Shown here: positions 9,403 to 18,205 of the stretch, piece after piece | Numbering within the stretch: the stretch's first letter is position 1 | How the letters are laid out: each line of letters opens with the position of its first letter | NCBI GenBank assembly: GCA_012970285.1 | Contig: JIBW01000007.1 | Location: 1-64,000, forward strand | Reading direction: 5' to 3' | Source: Bacillaceae bacterium JMAK1 | Lineage (GTDB): Bacteria; Bacillota; Bacilli; Bacillales; Marinococcaceae | DNA: 64,000 bases | The notes under the pieces: generated by a model | What the model saw: only the letters and a program-made list of their open reading frames with translations | What the model was told of the DNA's origin: nothing | The model's database searches: none | Program-made: the position numbers and the translations under genes

Positions 9403-10776
9403 ATGTTAAGCAGAGAGATCACTTCAAGGGTCCAACCGAATTTGGACATGCAAGTACCTCCAAAAAAGGAACTATGGTTTTACGGCTTCGGAGCATATGC
9501 AACGTTTTCTCTATGGACGATGGTCGGGACATTTTTAACGTTTTATTATACAGATGTTGTTGGTTTAGCTGCGGGGGTTGTAGGCACTTTAATGCTCGTA
9601 AGTCGTGTGTTTGACGGAGTTACGGATATTTTAATGGGCGTTGCCGTCGATAAAACAAAATCAAAGCACGGCAAAGCGAGACCGTGGTTAATTTGGGGAT
9701 CGGTGCCATTAGGAATCGCGATTGTGGCTGTGTTCTCAGTACCGGAGATGACGCTTTCCAATCAAGTGATTTATGCTTACGTAACCTTTTTCTTATTTAT
9801 TATTATGTACACGTTTATTTCAATTCCGTACAAGTCTCTCATGGGAATGTTAACACTTGATCCTAAAAGCCGATCGATGGCAAACATTTATTCAACCATT
9901 TTAAATTTAACAGGTGCTTTAATCGTTACAGTTATTACACAACCTCTTGCAGCAACAATTGGTTGGACAACAGTCGCCATCATGTATGCAGCAATTGCAG
10001 TTATTTTACTATACATCACCTTTCTAAAAACAAAAGAGAGAGTGGCCCCTGTTAACCTTGAGACGGTTGGTGTAAAAGAAGGGATTTCCGCATTATTCAG
10101 AAACAAGTATTGGGTTGTTATTACTGTCTATTGCATATTGTTTTATACGTTAATCGCTGTTAATCAAGGATCTGGTCTTTACTATGCAACGTGGGTGTTA
10201 GAAAACCAAAGCATTTATCCGTTGCTTGGCATATCGTCCATTTTGCCAATGGTTATTACCTTGTTTTTTGTCGGTCCGTTTGTTTTAAAGTTCGGGAAGA
10301 GAAACACGGTTTTAATTGGGATTATTATTTGTATTCTTGGAAATGCATTTAAGATTATTAACCCATTCGATGTATCCATTATTGTAATTGGTAATGTGAT
10401 TGCAGCGGTAGGTGTGATGCCGACGTTTGCTGTTTTATTTGCAATGATTAATGATACGGCAGAATACGGCGAATACAAAACCGGTAAACGGACAGTTGGT
10501 CTTGTGAATAGTGGGGCGAGTTTCGGGATTAAAGTTGGTACAGGGATAGGACTAGCTTCCATTGGATGGTTATTAAGTTTTGGAGGTTACCTTGGCACCG
10601 TAGCAGAACAATCGTCTTTAGCTATACAAACTATTATTTTCATTGGGATTTTTTTACCGATTATTATTTCAATTCTAATGTTCATCTGCCTGTCGTTCTT
10701 TACGCTTGATAAACATTACAAAAAGTATGTAGATGAAATTCAACGAAGAAAAGAAGATGCGGCGAATCAAGCCTAA
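9403..10776 (+). CDS. GPH family sugar symporter, copy 2
   Basis: A 457-aa paralogue of the preceding symporter, sharing the N-terminal block DMQVPPKKELWFYG, the loop DGVTDILMGVAVDKTKSKHGKARPW and NDTAEYGEYKTGKR; 12 membrane helices are predicted. Start ATG follows AAGGGGG. Unlike copy 1 it has a cre-like operator just upstream, so the two copies are probably regulated differently after a tandem duplication. Most differences fall in the central loop (~210-225) and the C-terminal tail. The substrate is likely a glycoside or uronide but cannot be specified. Confidence 0.93.
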   Translation: MLSREITSRVQPNLDMQVPPKKELWFYGFGAYATFSLWTMVGTFLTFYYTDVVGLAAGVVGTLMLVSRVFDGVTDILMGVAVDKTKSKHGKARPWLIWGSVPLGIAIVAVFSVPEMTLSNQVIYAYVTFFLFIIMYTFISIPYKSLMGMLTLDPKSRSMANIYSTILNLTGALIVTVITQPLAATIGWTTVAIMYAAIAVILLYITFLKTKERVAPVNLETVGVKEGISALFRNKYWVVITVYCILFYTLIAVNQGSGLYYATWVLENQSIYPLLGISSILPMVITLFFVGPFVLKFGKRNTVLIGIIICILGNAFKIINPFDVSIIVIGNVIAAVGVMPTFAVLFAMINDTAEYGEYKTGKRTVGLVNSGASFGIKVGTGIGLASIGWLLSFGGYLGTVAEQSSLAIQTIIFIGIFLPIIISILMFICLSFFTLDKHYKKYVDEIQRRKEDAANQA

Positions 10777-10780
10777 TGAA

Positions 10781-10819
10781 ATAAATGCGAAGACCTTATC
10801 AGTTTTCGCATTTATTTTT
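10781..10819 (+). terminator. Terminator after the second symporter
   Basis: An 11-bp stem (ATAAATGCGAA / TTCGCATTTAT) is followed by TTTTT. The remaining ~150 bases before the 5'-nucleotidase gene hold no further element I can name. Confidence 0.85.
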
Positions 10820-10973
10820 CATGTAAGATAAAAGTAACAAGAACCCCTGAGGTTTAGGTCTATAAAACCAGGTCTTAGTAACTTAATTTTATCAATTGTC
10901 CTTCTATTCACGAATCAAACCACTCATTTGCTATTCTTAACTTGTAAACGACTATGCGGAGAGGGGCAAGTTT

Positions 10974-13727
10974 ATGAGAGGGAGAATGATTCGTTATTCA
11001 AAAGCAACTGCACTAGCTGGTTTAGCTTTAACCGCAACACTGGCTATGTCAAGTGAGGTAGCTGCAGAGCAAAATGAAGTCTTAAAAATTCTACATACGA
11101 ATGACATTCACGCAACGTTTGATAACTTTGGCAAAGCGGCAGGGTACATTGATCAAGTTCGTGAAGAGTACGACAATGTTTTGTACTTAGATGCAGGGGA
11201 TTATGCAAGTGGAAACCCAGTCGTGGATTTAAACTATGGCATTCCAATGGTTGAGGCATTTAATGAGGCAAACCTTGATGTAGTAACAATTGGAAATCAT
11301 GAATTCGATTACGGACAAGACCATCTTATAAACAATATGGAAACGTCTACAGCTTCATGGCTTGGTGCAAATGTTGACACAGGAAGTACTGGTGTAGACA
11401 ATCCAGAACCGTATACAATTATTGATCTTGACGGTGTATCTGTAGCAATACTTGGAATTACACAAGCACCACCAGCAACAGCACCAGCGAATGTTGAAGG
11501 TATGACATTTGAAAGTGATTATGCAGCTGTTGCAGCGGCTTATGAAGAGGAGTTAACGAGTGAAGCAGATGTTGTCATCGCATTGACTCATATCGGATAT
11601 AACGAAGATCGACAATTGGCTGAAGATGTCGATTATTTTGATGTTATTATCGGTGGACACTCGCACACAACATTAAATTCTCCTCAAATCGTTAATGGTA
11701 CGCCGATTGTTCAGACCGGTTCAAATCTAAACAATCTTGGTGAACTTACACTTGCGATTGAGGAAGATGAAGTTATTGAAGTGGACGGTACACTTGTCCC
11801 TGTCGCAGATCTTGATACGATGAATGAAGATGTACAAGCCGTTATTGACCATTACAACTCAGAGATGGATGAAGTGTTAGGTGAGGTCATTGGATACTCT
11901 GAGAATGGATTAAGCCGTGATGGACGCTTCCAACAAGACGCTCCACTCGGGAACTTCTGGACCGATGCGATGAGAGAGTGGGCAGAAGCAGATGTAGCAT
12001 TTACAAACAATGGTGGAATTCGTGATAGCATTCCAAGCGGTGAAGTGACATTAAATGAGATCTACACGATTGAGCCGTTTGCGAATGAAATTATGACCAT
12101 TGAAATGACAGGTGAAGCGATTGGGAATGTCCTGGAGTATTCGTATAGTCGTGACTCACGTAACCAAATCGATTTGCAAGTCTCAGGCATGGACTATGAG
12201 ATTATCACAGGGATGACTGGGCAATTATCAGATGTAAACATGACAATCGATGGTTCTCCTTTAGAAGATGAAGAAACCTATACAGTGGCTGTTGCTGATT
12301 ACATCGGTACAGGTGGCTCAGGTTATGAATTCGAAGGAGAGGTTTTACAAGAGACGGTAGGGTTCATGACGGACGCCATGACTGACTGGGCAAGAACAAT
12401 GACCGATCAAGGTGAAACGTTGGATTATGCGAGTGGGGAACGTATTTCCATTACCATCGATCCAGCAGGACCAATTCCAGGTACGATCATTGGTTCGACT
12501 GAAACGGGACTCTATTCACAGAACAAGTCTTTCCAAGATGTTGGTTTAGGGAATTTGTATACTGATAGTATTCTTGATGATACAGATGCTGATTTTGCAT
12601 TTTTAAATGCTTCATCCGTAACGGGTCAAATCCCACCTGGAGAAATTACAGATGAACAAATCGAAGCTCTCGACGGGTTTGGGAATGAAGTTGTCGTTGT
12701 TGAGGCAACAGGTGAACGCATTGAGGAAGTAATTTTAGAGCAGTCAAATTATCATCAAGGCGTGGACCTGCAAGTATCTGGGTTATCTTATACGCTTATA
12801 CCAGAAGAATCTGGTAGTGGATTTGAGAGTGTAGACATTGTTCTTCCTGATGGTTCAGAATTAGAAGAGGATGAAGCTTATGTGGTTGCTTACAATGATT
12901 TTATGCATAGCAATTCATTCTATAATTTCGGTGAGCTAATTGAAGAAAAAGGACCGGTATGGCAAAAAGTCGTAGATTATGTAACGGAACAAAGCAATCC
13001 GATCAATTATGAAGAAGGTTCACGAATAACGATTGAAGGTCAAGACGTTGAACCGGATCCAACAGGAACATGGACGGTTGCAGAAGCTCTTCAAAGCAAT
13101 CATGGTGAACGAGCTGTACGTGGATATATCATAGGAAGTATTCAGAACAATGAAGTCGTATTAGGCGAAGGCGATCATGCACCGTCTAATTTATTGCTAG
13201 CTGATGATCCGAATGAAACGGAACGAAGCAACATGCTACCAGTACAACTGGTAAATCAGACGCCAGTACGTAATGGATTGAACCTCGTTGATCACCCAGA
13301 ACACCTCCAAAAAGAAGTTGTCATCACAGGTTCGCTTGAGCGTTACTTTGGAACACCGGGAATGCGAGATGCGAATTATTTTTCCTGGGTTGAGGAAGAC
13401 GCTGTTATTTGTCAATACGACACATGGCAACAGTCGGACGTTTATACGAAAGGTGATCGAGTCACACATAACGATGTCGTCTACGAAGCAAAGTGGTGGA
13501 CAGTAGGAGAGAACCCAGAGAACTCGGGTGAATGGGACGTGTGGCAAGTTGTACCTGATTGTCAACCAGATGAAGGCGATGGGTATAAAGAATGGTCGCA
13601 GACGGTAACGTACACGGCAGGTGACCGCGTATGGTATGAAGGAGAGCTTTACGAAGCAAAATGGTGGACACGCGGAGAAAATCCAAGTCATTCTGGTCAA
13701 TGGGATGTTTGGAAGAAGGTATCGTAA
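10974..13727 (+). CDS. Secreted bifunctional 5'-nucleotidase/2',3'-cyclic phosphodiesterase with duplicated C-domain and carbohydrate-binding modules
   Basis: Exported metallophosphoesterase of 917 aa. After a signal peptide (cut near AAE, ~31), the calcineurin-like domain (~37-285) carries HTNDIH, GNHEFD (~106-111) and GGHSHT (~227-232) for two metals. A 5_nucleotid_C domain (~300-470) contains FTNNGGIRDSIPSGEV and TGGSGYEFEG. A second, degenerate copy follows (~500-690: LNASSVTGQIPPGEI, QVSGLSY). Then comes a DUF6359-like OB-fold region (~698-810) and two CBM5/12-like modules (~815-860, ~872-917), each with YTKGD/YTAGD and EAKWWT-GENP. It likely salvages phosphate and nucleosides from nucleotides while attached to chitin or cell-wall glycan. 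An in-frame ATG 12 bases downstream is a possible alternative start. Confidence 0.92.
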   Translation: MRGRMIRYSKATALAGLALTATLAMSSEVAAEQNEVLKILHTNDIHATFDNFGKAAGYIDQVREEYDNVLYLDAGDYASGNPVVDLNYGIPMVEAFNEANLDVVTIGNHEFDYGQDHLINNMETSTASWLGANVDTGSTGVDNPEPYTIIDLDGVSVAILGITQAPPATAPANVEGMTFESDYAAVAAAYEEELTSEADVVIALTHIGYNEDRQLAEDVDYFDVIIGGHSHTTLNSPQIVNGTPIVQTGSNLNNLGELTLAIEEDEVIEVDGTLVPVADLDTMNEDVQAVIDHYNSEMDEVLGEVIGYSENGLSRDGRFQQDAPLGNFWTDAMREWAEADVAFTNNGGIRDSIPSGEVTLNEIYTIEPFANEIMTIEMTGEAIGNVLEYSYSRDSRNQIDLQVSGMDYEIITGMTGQLSDVNMTIDGSPLEDEETYTVAVADYIGTGGSGYEFEGEVLQETVGFMTDAMTDWARTMTDQGETLDYASGERISITIDPAGPIPGTIIGSTETGLYSQNKSFQDVGLGNLYTDSILDDTDADFAFLNASSVTGQIPPGEITDEQIEALDGFGNEVVVVEATGERIEEVILEQSNYHQGVDLQVSGLSYTLIPEESGSGFESVDIVLPDGSELEEDEAYVVAYNDFMHSNSFYNFGELIEEKGPVWQKVVDYVTEQSNPINYEEGSRITIEGQDVEPDPTGTWTVAEALQSNHGERAVRGYIIGSIQNNEVVLGEGDHAPSNLLLADDPNETERSNMLPVQLVNQTPVRNGLNLVDHPEHLQKEVVITGSLERYFGTPGMRDANYFSWVEEDAVICQYDTWQQSDVYTKGDRVTHNDVVYEAKWWTVGENPENSGEWDVWQVVPDCQPDEGDGYKEWSQTVTYTAGDRVWYEGELYEAKWWTRGENPSHSGQWDVWKKVS

Positions 13728-13734
13728 TGTATAG

Positions 13735-13777
13735 AGAAAAGGCGTTCTAGTAAAGTAGAGCGTCTTTTCTTTTTTTA
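13735..13777 (+). terminator. Terminator after the 5'-nucleotidase gene
   Basis: Imperfect hairpin AGAAAAGGCGTTCT...AGAGCGTCTTTTCT followed by TTTTTT. Confidence 0.85.
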
Positions 13778-13878
13778 GAAGAAGTTTAGATTATGTCATT
13801 GGATGTAGCTAAAAGAAATTGATTATATATCTATGATACGTTATTGTGGTAAACTATTCAGAAAAAGGAGTGGGGACG

Positions 13879-15015
13879 ATGAAGTATTTTGAATCAAAGG
13901 CGATACATCAACAAGCAGGGAAGAAAAATGATCTACATAGTAAAACGACTCCAATCTATCAAACTTCTGCATTTTCATTTAAGGACTTGGATGACTTAGA
14001 GAGTTTCTTTACCGACGAAGAACGTTATATGTACACTCGGTACGGAAATCCAAATACCGATCAATTAGCGAAAATGGTCGCTAGTTTAGAAGAGGCACCA
14101 GAAGGCGTTGCAACGTCAAGTGGAATGTCTGCAATTTTAGCGGGGGTGTTAGCGGTCGTAAAGCCTGGCGATCATATGCTTATTCCTGAAGATGTGTATG
14201 GTGGGACGTATGATTTGTTTCATCAATTTTTGACGGATTGGCACGTAACGGTTAATACAGCACCATTTAATGAACGAGGCGCAATTGAAGCCGCCATTAC
14301 GGATCGAACAACGTTAATTTATACAGAAACGGAAACGAACCCACTTCTACGTGTTGAAGATCTAAAAGAAGTGATTGCAGTTGCAAAGAAACACAACATT
14401 GCAGTGATGGTCGATAATACATTTGCGACGCCGTACTTCGTGCAACCGATGACGCTTGGTGCAGATTTAGTTGTACATAGTGCTACCAAATATATTGGAG
14501 GTCATAGTGATGTGACCGTTGGAGTTCTCGTAGGAACGAGTCTATGGATGGAGAAAGCCAAGAAGCGGGTCATTCAGCTCGGGATGAATGTGAGTCCGTT
14601 TGAAGCATGGCTAACGGTCCGTGGTTTAAAAACTCTCGCAGTACGAATGAAGCAACAAAGTGACAATGCAGCATCGGTAGCCGCGTATCTGCGTGAGCAA
14701 GAAGGGGTTAAGGTTTATTATCCTATGAATTTGAGCGACAAGGGAAACGGTGCAATGGTGAGTTTTGATTTGGGATCGGGCTATGATATTGAAACATTCT
14801 TTAAAGAGTTGCAATGGATCAAAATCGTACCGACACTAGCAGGAGTAGAAACAACGGTTTCCTATCCTTTAAAAACATCTCACCGAAGTATTCCAAAACC
14901 TTTGCAAGAAAAACTAGGCATTACAGAGGGCTTAGTCCGCATGTCTGTAGGGCTTGAGCATTCAGAAGAGGTTCGCGAAGCATTGCAAATTGCATTATCT
15001 ATAGCAAAGAAATAA
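13879..15015 (+). CDS. PLP-dependent transsulfuration enzyme (cystathionine gamma-synthase/lyase or methionine gamma-lyase family)
   Basis: A 378-aa Cys/Met-metabolism PLP enzyme. The PLP lysine sits in HSATKYIGGHSDV (Lys near 205), with SSGMSAI for phosphate binding and a VDNTFATPY motif before it; TRYGNPN and the tail SVGLEHSEEV are typical. Members make or break cystathionine or release methanethiol, and the subfamily cannot be fixed by eye. AAAGGAG lies 8 nt before the chosen ATG; 11 further upstream codons are open but less likely. It is monocistronic, with a terminator before it and the 5S rRNA promoter after it. No S-box or T-box leader is visible in the ~100 bases upstream. Confidence 0.88.
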   Translation: MKYFESKAIHQQAGKKNDLHSKTTPIYQTSAFSFKDLDDLESFFTDEERYMYTRYGNPNTDQLAKMVASLEEAPEGVATSSGMSAILAGVLAVVKPGDHMLIPEDVYGGTYDLFHQFLTDWHVTVNTAPFNERGAIEAAITDRTTLIYTETETNPLLRVEDLKEVIAVAKKHNIAVMVDNTFATPYFVQPMTLGADLVVHSATKYIGGHSDVTVGVLVGTSLWMEKAKKRVIQLGMNVSPFEAWLTVRGLKTLAVRMKQQSDNAASVAAYLREQEGVKVYYPMNLSDKGNGAMVSFDLGSGYDIETFFKELQWIKIVPTLAGVETTVSYPLKTSHRSIPKPLQEKLGITEGLVRMSVGLEHSEEVREALQIALSIAKK

Positions 15016-15034
15016 AAAAAGTTTTTAAAAACAC

Positions 15035-15063
15035 TTGCGTTATATAAAACCCCATGATATATT
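15035..15063 (+). promoter_or_regulatory. Promoter of the 5S rRNA-tRNA unit
   Basis: -35 TTGCGT (15035-15040), a 17-base spacer and -10 TATATT (15058-15063) lie about 36 bases before the mature 5S 5' end. This gives the RNA unit its own sigma-A promoter. Confidence 0.65.
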
Positions 15064-15098
15064 ATTAAACGTGGCGCAGGGCAATACAGTCACACTGA

Positions 15099-15214
<116 letters not shown>

Positions 15215-15227
15215 TCATTCATAATAT

Positions 15228-15304
<77 letters not shown>

Positions 15305-15312
15305 ATATTACC

Positions 15313-15435
15313 TCGACACTACGTCGAATCCTATTCGAAGGAAGAAGGGATCGTAGTGCCAATGATACAACCAATTAACTTTCGACACTACGTCGATTTT
15401 TTTTTTGCTTCTTAGCAAGAAAGGATTGTAGTGCC
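15313..15435 (+). repeat. Duplicated hairpin element with shared 15-mer TCGACACTACGTCGA
   Basis: The palindrome-containing 15-mer TCGACACTACGTCGA occurs at 15313-15327 and again at 15382-15396. Each copy is followed ~30-40 bases later by a partner, CGTAGTGCC (15352-15360) and GTAGTGCC (15428-15435), able to pair with its CACTACG. The second copy's short stem (TCGAC/GTCGA) runs directly into ten T and probably terminates the 5S-tRNA transcript. No gene is seen in 15305-15604. The purpose of the duplicated unit is unknown. Confidence 0.6.
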
Positions 15436-15506
15436 CGGAAGGTTTAACCAAACGATTCCTGACACGATCCTAAGAAATTTCTTAATTAGATAAATAACTA
15501 CGCAGA

Positions 15507-15532
15507 CAAACGACAGATCGTTTGTTTTTTTT
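15507..15532 (+). terminator. Terminator upstream of thiL
   Basis: A 7-bp stem (CAAACGA / TCGTTTG) with a CAGA loop is followed by eight T. It insulates the thiL operon from the RNA unit. Confidence 0.8.
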
Positions 15533-15604
15533 ATGCCTAAAAATACATCAAACTTCGTATTATGATAAAATAATGTTCGACATTGACAATAAGGAGTTGC
15601 CCTC

Positions 15605-16570
15605 ATGGACGAATTTGGGCTCATTAACAAAATACAAAAACTAGAAAACATTAGCCACTCATCAACAAAGGTTGGGATTGGTGATGATGCAGCGGTGTTC
15701 ACTCCAACGAGTGGTAAAGACATCGTCACATGTGTAGACACGCTCACAGAAGGTGTCCATTTCACCCGTGAGACGATGGAACCAAGTGATATTGGCTATA
15801 AAGCTCTTGCGGTTAATATTAGTGATATTGCTGCTATGGGAGCAGTCCCAGTTTATTATCTCGTTACGATTGCAGTTCCTAAAGATTGGACCGATGATGA
15901 GATCCTAGAACTATATGAAGGAATGCAACAGCTGGCTCGCAATGAAAACGTACAGTTAATTGGTGGGGATAGTGTCACATCAAAAGAGGGCTTGTATCTT
16001 TCTGTGACTGTCATTGGTGAAGTAGAGTCTGGGAAAGCACGGTTGCGGAGTCATGCTGAAGTCGGCGATGTAGTCTTTGTAACGGGAGACTTGGGTGGTT
16101 CTGCTGCGGGGCTGCATCAACTGCTGGCGGGCAAGCCTGTAGATGAGCACTGGAAAATTGCCCATCAAAAACCGAGGATGCATACCGCTTTCGCGTATGA
16201 GATTTCTCGTTCACCGTGGAGAGTTGCACTTAATGATATTAGTGATGGACTAGCGAGTGAAAGCTGGGAAATTGCAGAGAGTAGTCATGTTGAGATCGAA
16301 TTACTTGAAGAGTATATTCCTCTTTCTGATGGCTTACACGAGCATTTTGGTTACCAAAAAGCGATTGAGATGGCTCTTACCGGTGGTGAGGACTTTCAAT
16401 TGTTAGGGACTGTCGCTCGTGACAATTGGCAGCAACTTCAAACGATTGCAAAGCACTTAGGAGAGCGAGTAACGATGATTGGAACGGTCATGCGTAAAGG
16501 CAAAGGTGTCGTCATGAGGTCACAAGATCAGATTACACCTCTATCTCGAGGTGGCTATAAGCACGGATGA
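15605..16570 (+). CDS. thiL: Thiamine-monophosphate kinase
   Basis: A 321-aa ThiL that phosphorylates thiamine monophosphate to the cofactor thiamine diphosphate. Characteristic sequences are GIGDDAAV (~21-28), VDTLTEGVHF (~42-51), KALAVNISDIAAMGA (~65-79), GGDSVTS and ALTGGEDFQLL. AAGGAG precedes the ATG by ~9 nt. It heads the t6A gene cluster, in the order known from B. subtilis (ydiA-ydiB-ydiC-ydiD-ydiE), and is separated from tsaE by 14 nt. No TPP riboswitch is present upstream. Confidence 0.95.
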   Translation: MDEFGLINKIQKLENISHSSTKVGIGDDAAVFTPTSGKDIVTCVDTLTEGVHFTRETMEPSDIGYKALAVNISDIAAMGAVPVYYLVTIAVPKDWTDDEILELYEGMQQLARNENVQLIGGDSVTSKEGLYLSVTVIGEVESGKARLRSHAEVGDVVFVTGDLGGSAAGLHQLLAGKPVDEHWKIAHQKPRMHTAFAYEISRSPWRVALNDISDGLASESWEIAESSHVEIELLEEYIPLSDGLHEHFGYQKAIEMALTGGEDFQLLGTVARDNWQQLQTIAKHLGERVTMIGTVMRKGKGVVMRSQDQITPLSRGGYKHG

Positions 16571-16584
16571 AAGTAGGGAGAACC

Positions 16585-17043
16585 ATGGCGGAATACGTAA
16601 TCAATACAAAACATGTAGAGGAAACAATGTACCTTGGTGAACAACTTGCAACAGTAGCTATGCCTGGGGATGTGTTTGCTTTAGACGGTGATTTAGGAGC
16701 GGGGAAAACACATTTTAGCAAAGGGTTTGCCAAAGGTCTTCACGTTGAAGGAAACGTGAATTCACCAACATTTACGATTATAAAACAATACGAAGGACGC
16801 CTCCCGCTATATCATATTGATGCATACCGCTTAGAAGACGGTGAAGGTGAAGAGATTGGCCTATTTGATGTTATTGACGGAGAAGGGGTCACTTTAATCG
16901 AGTGGGCATCAATCATTGAAGATGAGTTACCAGACCATACCGTACGAATCTCATTAACTAGAGTGAGTGATGAAGAGCGACAACTTCAGTTTACAGGCTT
17001 ACATGAGCGATTTGAACAGGTTCTAAAGGAGTTTGGGCAATGA
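16585..17043 (+). CDS. tsaE: tRNA t6A biosynthesis ATPase TsaE
   Basis: A 152-aa P-loop ATPase needed for N6-threonylcarbamoyladenosine on ANN-decoding tRNAs; it works with TsaB and TsaD. Walker A is GDLGAGKTHFSKG (~30-42) and the switch region NSPTFTIIKQY is typical, with LIEWA later. The ATG at 16585 was chosen because GTAGGGAG lies just upstream and the N-terminus then matches B. subtilis YdiB length; an upstream ATG at 16567 overlaps the thiL stop. Its 3' end overlaps tsaB by 4 nt (ATGA). Confidence 0.93.
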   Translation: MAEYVINTKHVEETMYLGEQLATVAMPGDVFALDGDLGAGKTHFSKGFAKGLHVEGNVNSPTFTIIKQYEGRLPLYHIDAYRLEDGEGEEIGLFDVIDGEGVTLIEWASIIEDELPDHTVRISLTRVSDEERQLQFTGLHERFEQVLKEFGQ

Positions 17044-17732
17044 TATTAGCAATGGATACGTCCACATACGTGTTAGGAGTAGCAGTTGGAGATGATCAAA
17101 CGGTTCGTGCAGAGTGGACGACGCATGAGAAGACCAATCATTCACTGCGGTTAATGCCAGGCATAGACCTTGTGCTAAAAAGCGCTGGAATTAAGCCAGA
17201 GCAGCTTTCAAAAATTGCTGTAACCACAGGCCCAGGATCTTATACGGGCGTTCGAATTGGCGTATCAACAGCGAAGGCAATGGCAAGTTCACTCGGCTTA
17301 CCACTCGTTGAAGTATCCACACTTGAAACACTTGCTTCAAATGGGAAGTATCGTGAAGGTCTAGTCTGTTCATTTATTGATGCTAGACGTGGCCAGGTGT
17401 ATGCAGGGGTGTATGAAGTGAAAGACGAAACTTTGGCTGTGTACAAAGAAGAACGTCTACTTCTTTTGGAAGACTTGTTGCAAGAGTTGAAAGAAGAAGA
17501 ACGCTCAGTATTGTTTTTGAGTTTGGATGTAGAAATGCACCGCGAAACACTTACAACTGAACTTGGTGACAATGCTGTATTCGGTGCAATAGGTGACAAT
17601 CGGACAAAGCCGAGTGAAGTGTTAAGGGTTGCCAGTCAAAAAGAAGCTGCAACTGACGTGGATGCGGTTGTCCCGAGATATTTGCAATTGGCAGAAGCGG
17701 AGAAGAATATAAAGAAAGAGTCATCATCATGA
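17040..17732 (+). CDS. tsaB: tRNA t6A biosynthesis protein TsaB
   Basis: A 230-aa ASKHA-fold protein and structural partner of TsaD in t6A synthesis. Recognisable sequences are MILAMDTSTYVLGVAV at the start, TTGPGSYTGVRIGVSTAKAMA (~62-82) and IDARRGQVYAGVY (~113-125). The N-terminal ASKHA lobe is well kept while the C-terminal half varies, as in the family. Four-base overlaps (ATGA) join it to tsaE and rimI, indicating coupled translation. Confidence 0.95.
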   Translation: MILAMDTSTYVLGVAVGDDQTVRAEWTTHEKTNHSLRLMPGIDLVLKSAGIKPEQLSKIAVTTGPGSYTGVRIGVSTAKAMASSLGLPLVEVSTLETLASNGKYREGLVCSFIDARRGQVYAGVYEVKDETLAVYKEERLLLLEDLLQELKEEERSVLFLSLDVEMHRETLTTELGDNAVFGAIGDNRTKPSEVLRVASQKEAATDVDAVVPRYLQLAEAEKNIKKESSS

Positions 17733-18190
17733 CAAATCCACAATCGTTGCCTCGAACTGTTCGTAAGATGCAGCTGGATGATATTTCGAAAGTGCTCGTT
17801 GTAGAGCGAGATGCATTTACAATGCCTTGGTCTGAGCAAGCGTTTTTAAATGAACTCGGAAAAAATCCATTTGCAACTTACCAAGTAATCGAGACGCACG
17901 GACAAATTGTTGGTTACGGTGGAATGTGGATTGTCATGTACGAAGCCCATATTACAAACTTCGCCATCCATTCTTCCTTTCGAGGGCACAGGTTTGGAAA
18001 GGAGCTGTTTCAAGCCATGTTAGACGAAGCAGTAAAGTACGGCGTAAAGAAAGTCACGTTAGAAGTGCGTGTTAGTAATCACCGTGCCCAAAAGCTTTAT
18101 CAGCATTTTGGATTCGTCAAAACGGGGCTTGAAATTGGCTATTACACAGATACGAATGAAGATGCATACGTGATGACTTTGGAGATGTAG
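17729..18190 (+). CDS. rimI: Ribosomal-protein-alanine N-acetyltransferase RimI
   Basis: A 153-aa GNAT acetyltransferase. The acetyl-CoA loop is SSFRGHRFGKELF (~87-99), the beta-4 segment is ITNFAIH, and the tail VSNHRAQKLYQHFGFVKTG is typical of RimI (S18-Ala acetylation). RimI genes sit between tsaB and tsaD in many Firmicutes, as here. It overlaps tsaB by 4 nt and is 15 nt from tsaD. Confidence 0.93.
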   Translation: MTNPQSLPRTVRKMQLDDISKVLVVERDAFTMPWSEQAFLNELGKNPFATYQVIETHGQIVGYGGMWIVMYEAHITNFAIHSSFRGHRFGKELFQAMLDEAVKYGVKKVTLEVRVSNHRAQKLYQHFGFVKTGLEIGYYTDTNEDAYVMTLEM

Positions 18191-18205
18191 AAAGGACGAT
18201 GAGGA

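Noticed and set aside
14990-15098. 3' end of a 23S rRNA before the 5S gene
   Set aside because: The sequence is the end of the PLP-enzyme gene and a promoter; no 23S motifs are recognisable.
15305-15604. T-box or TPP riboswitch before thiL
   Set aside because: No specifier stem, T-box core or CTGAGA aptamer sequence; only hairpins and terminators.
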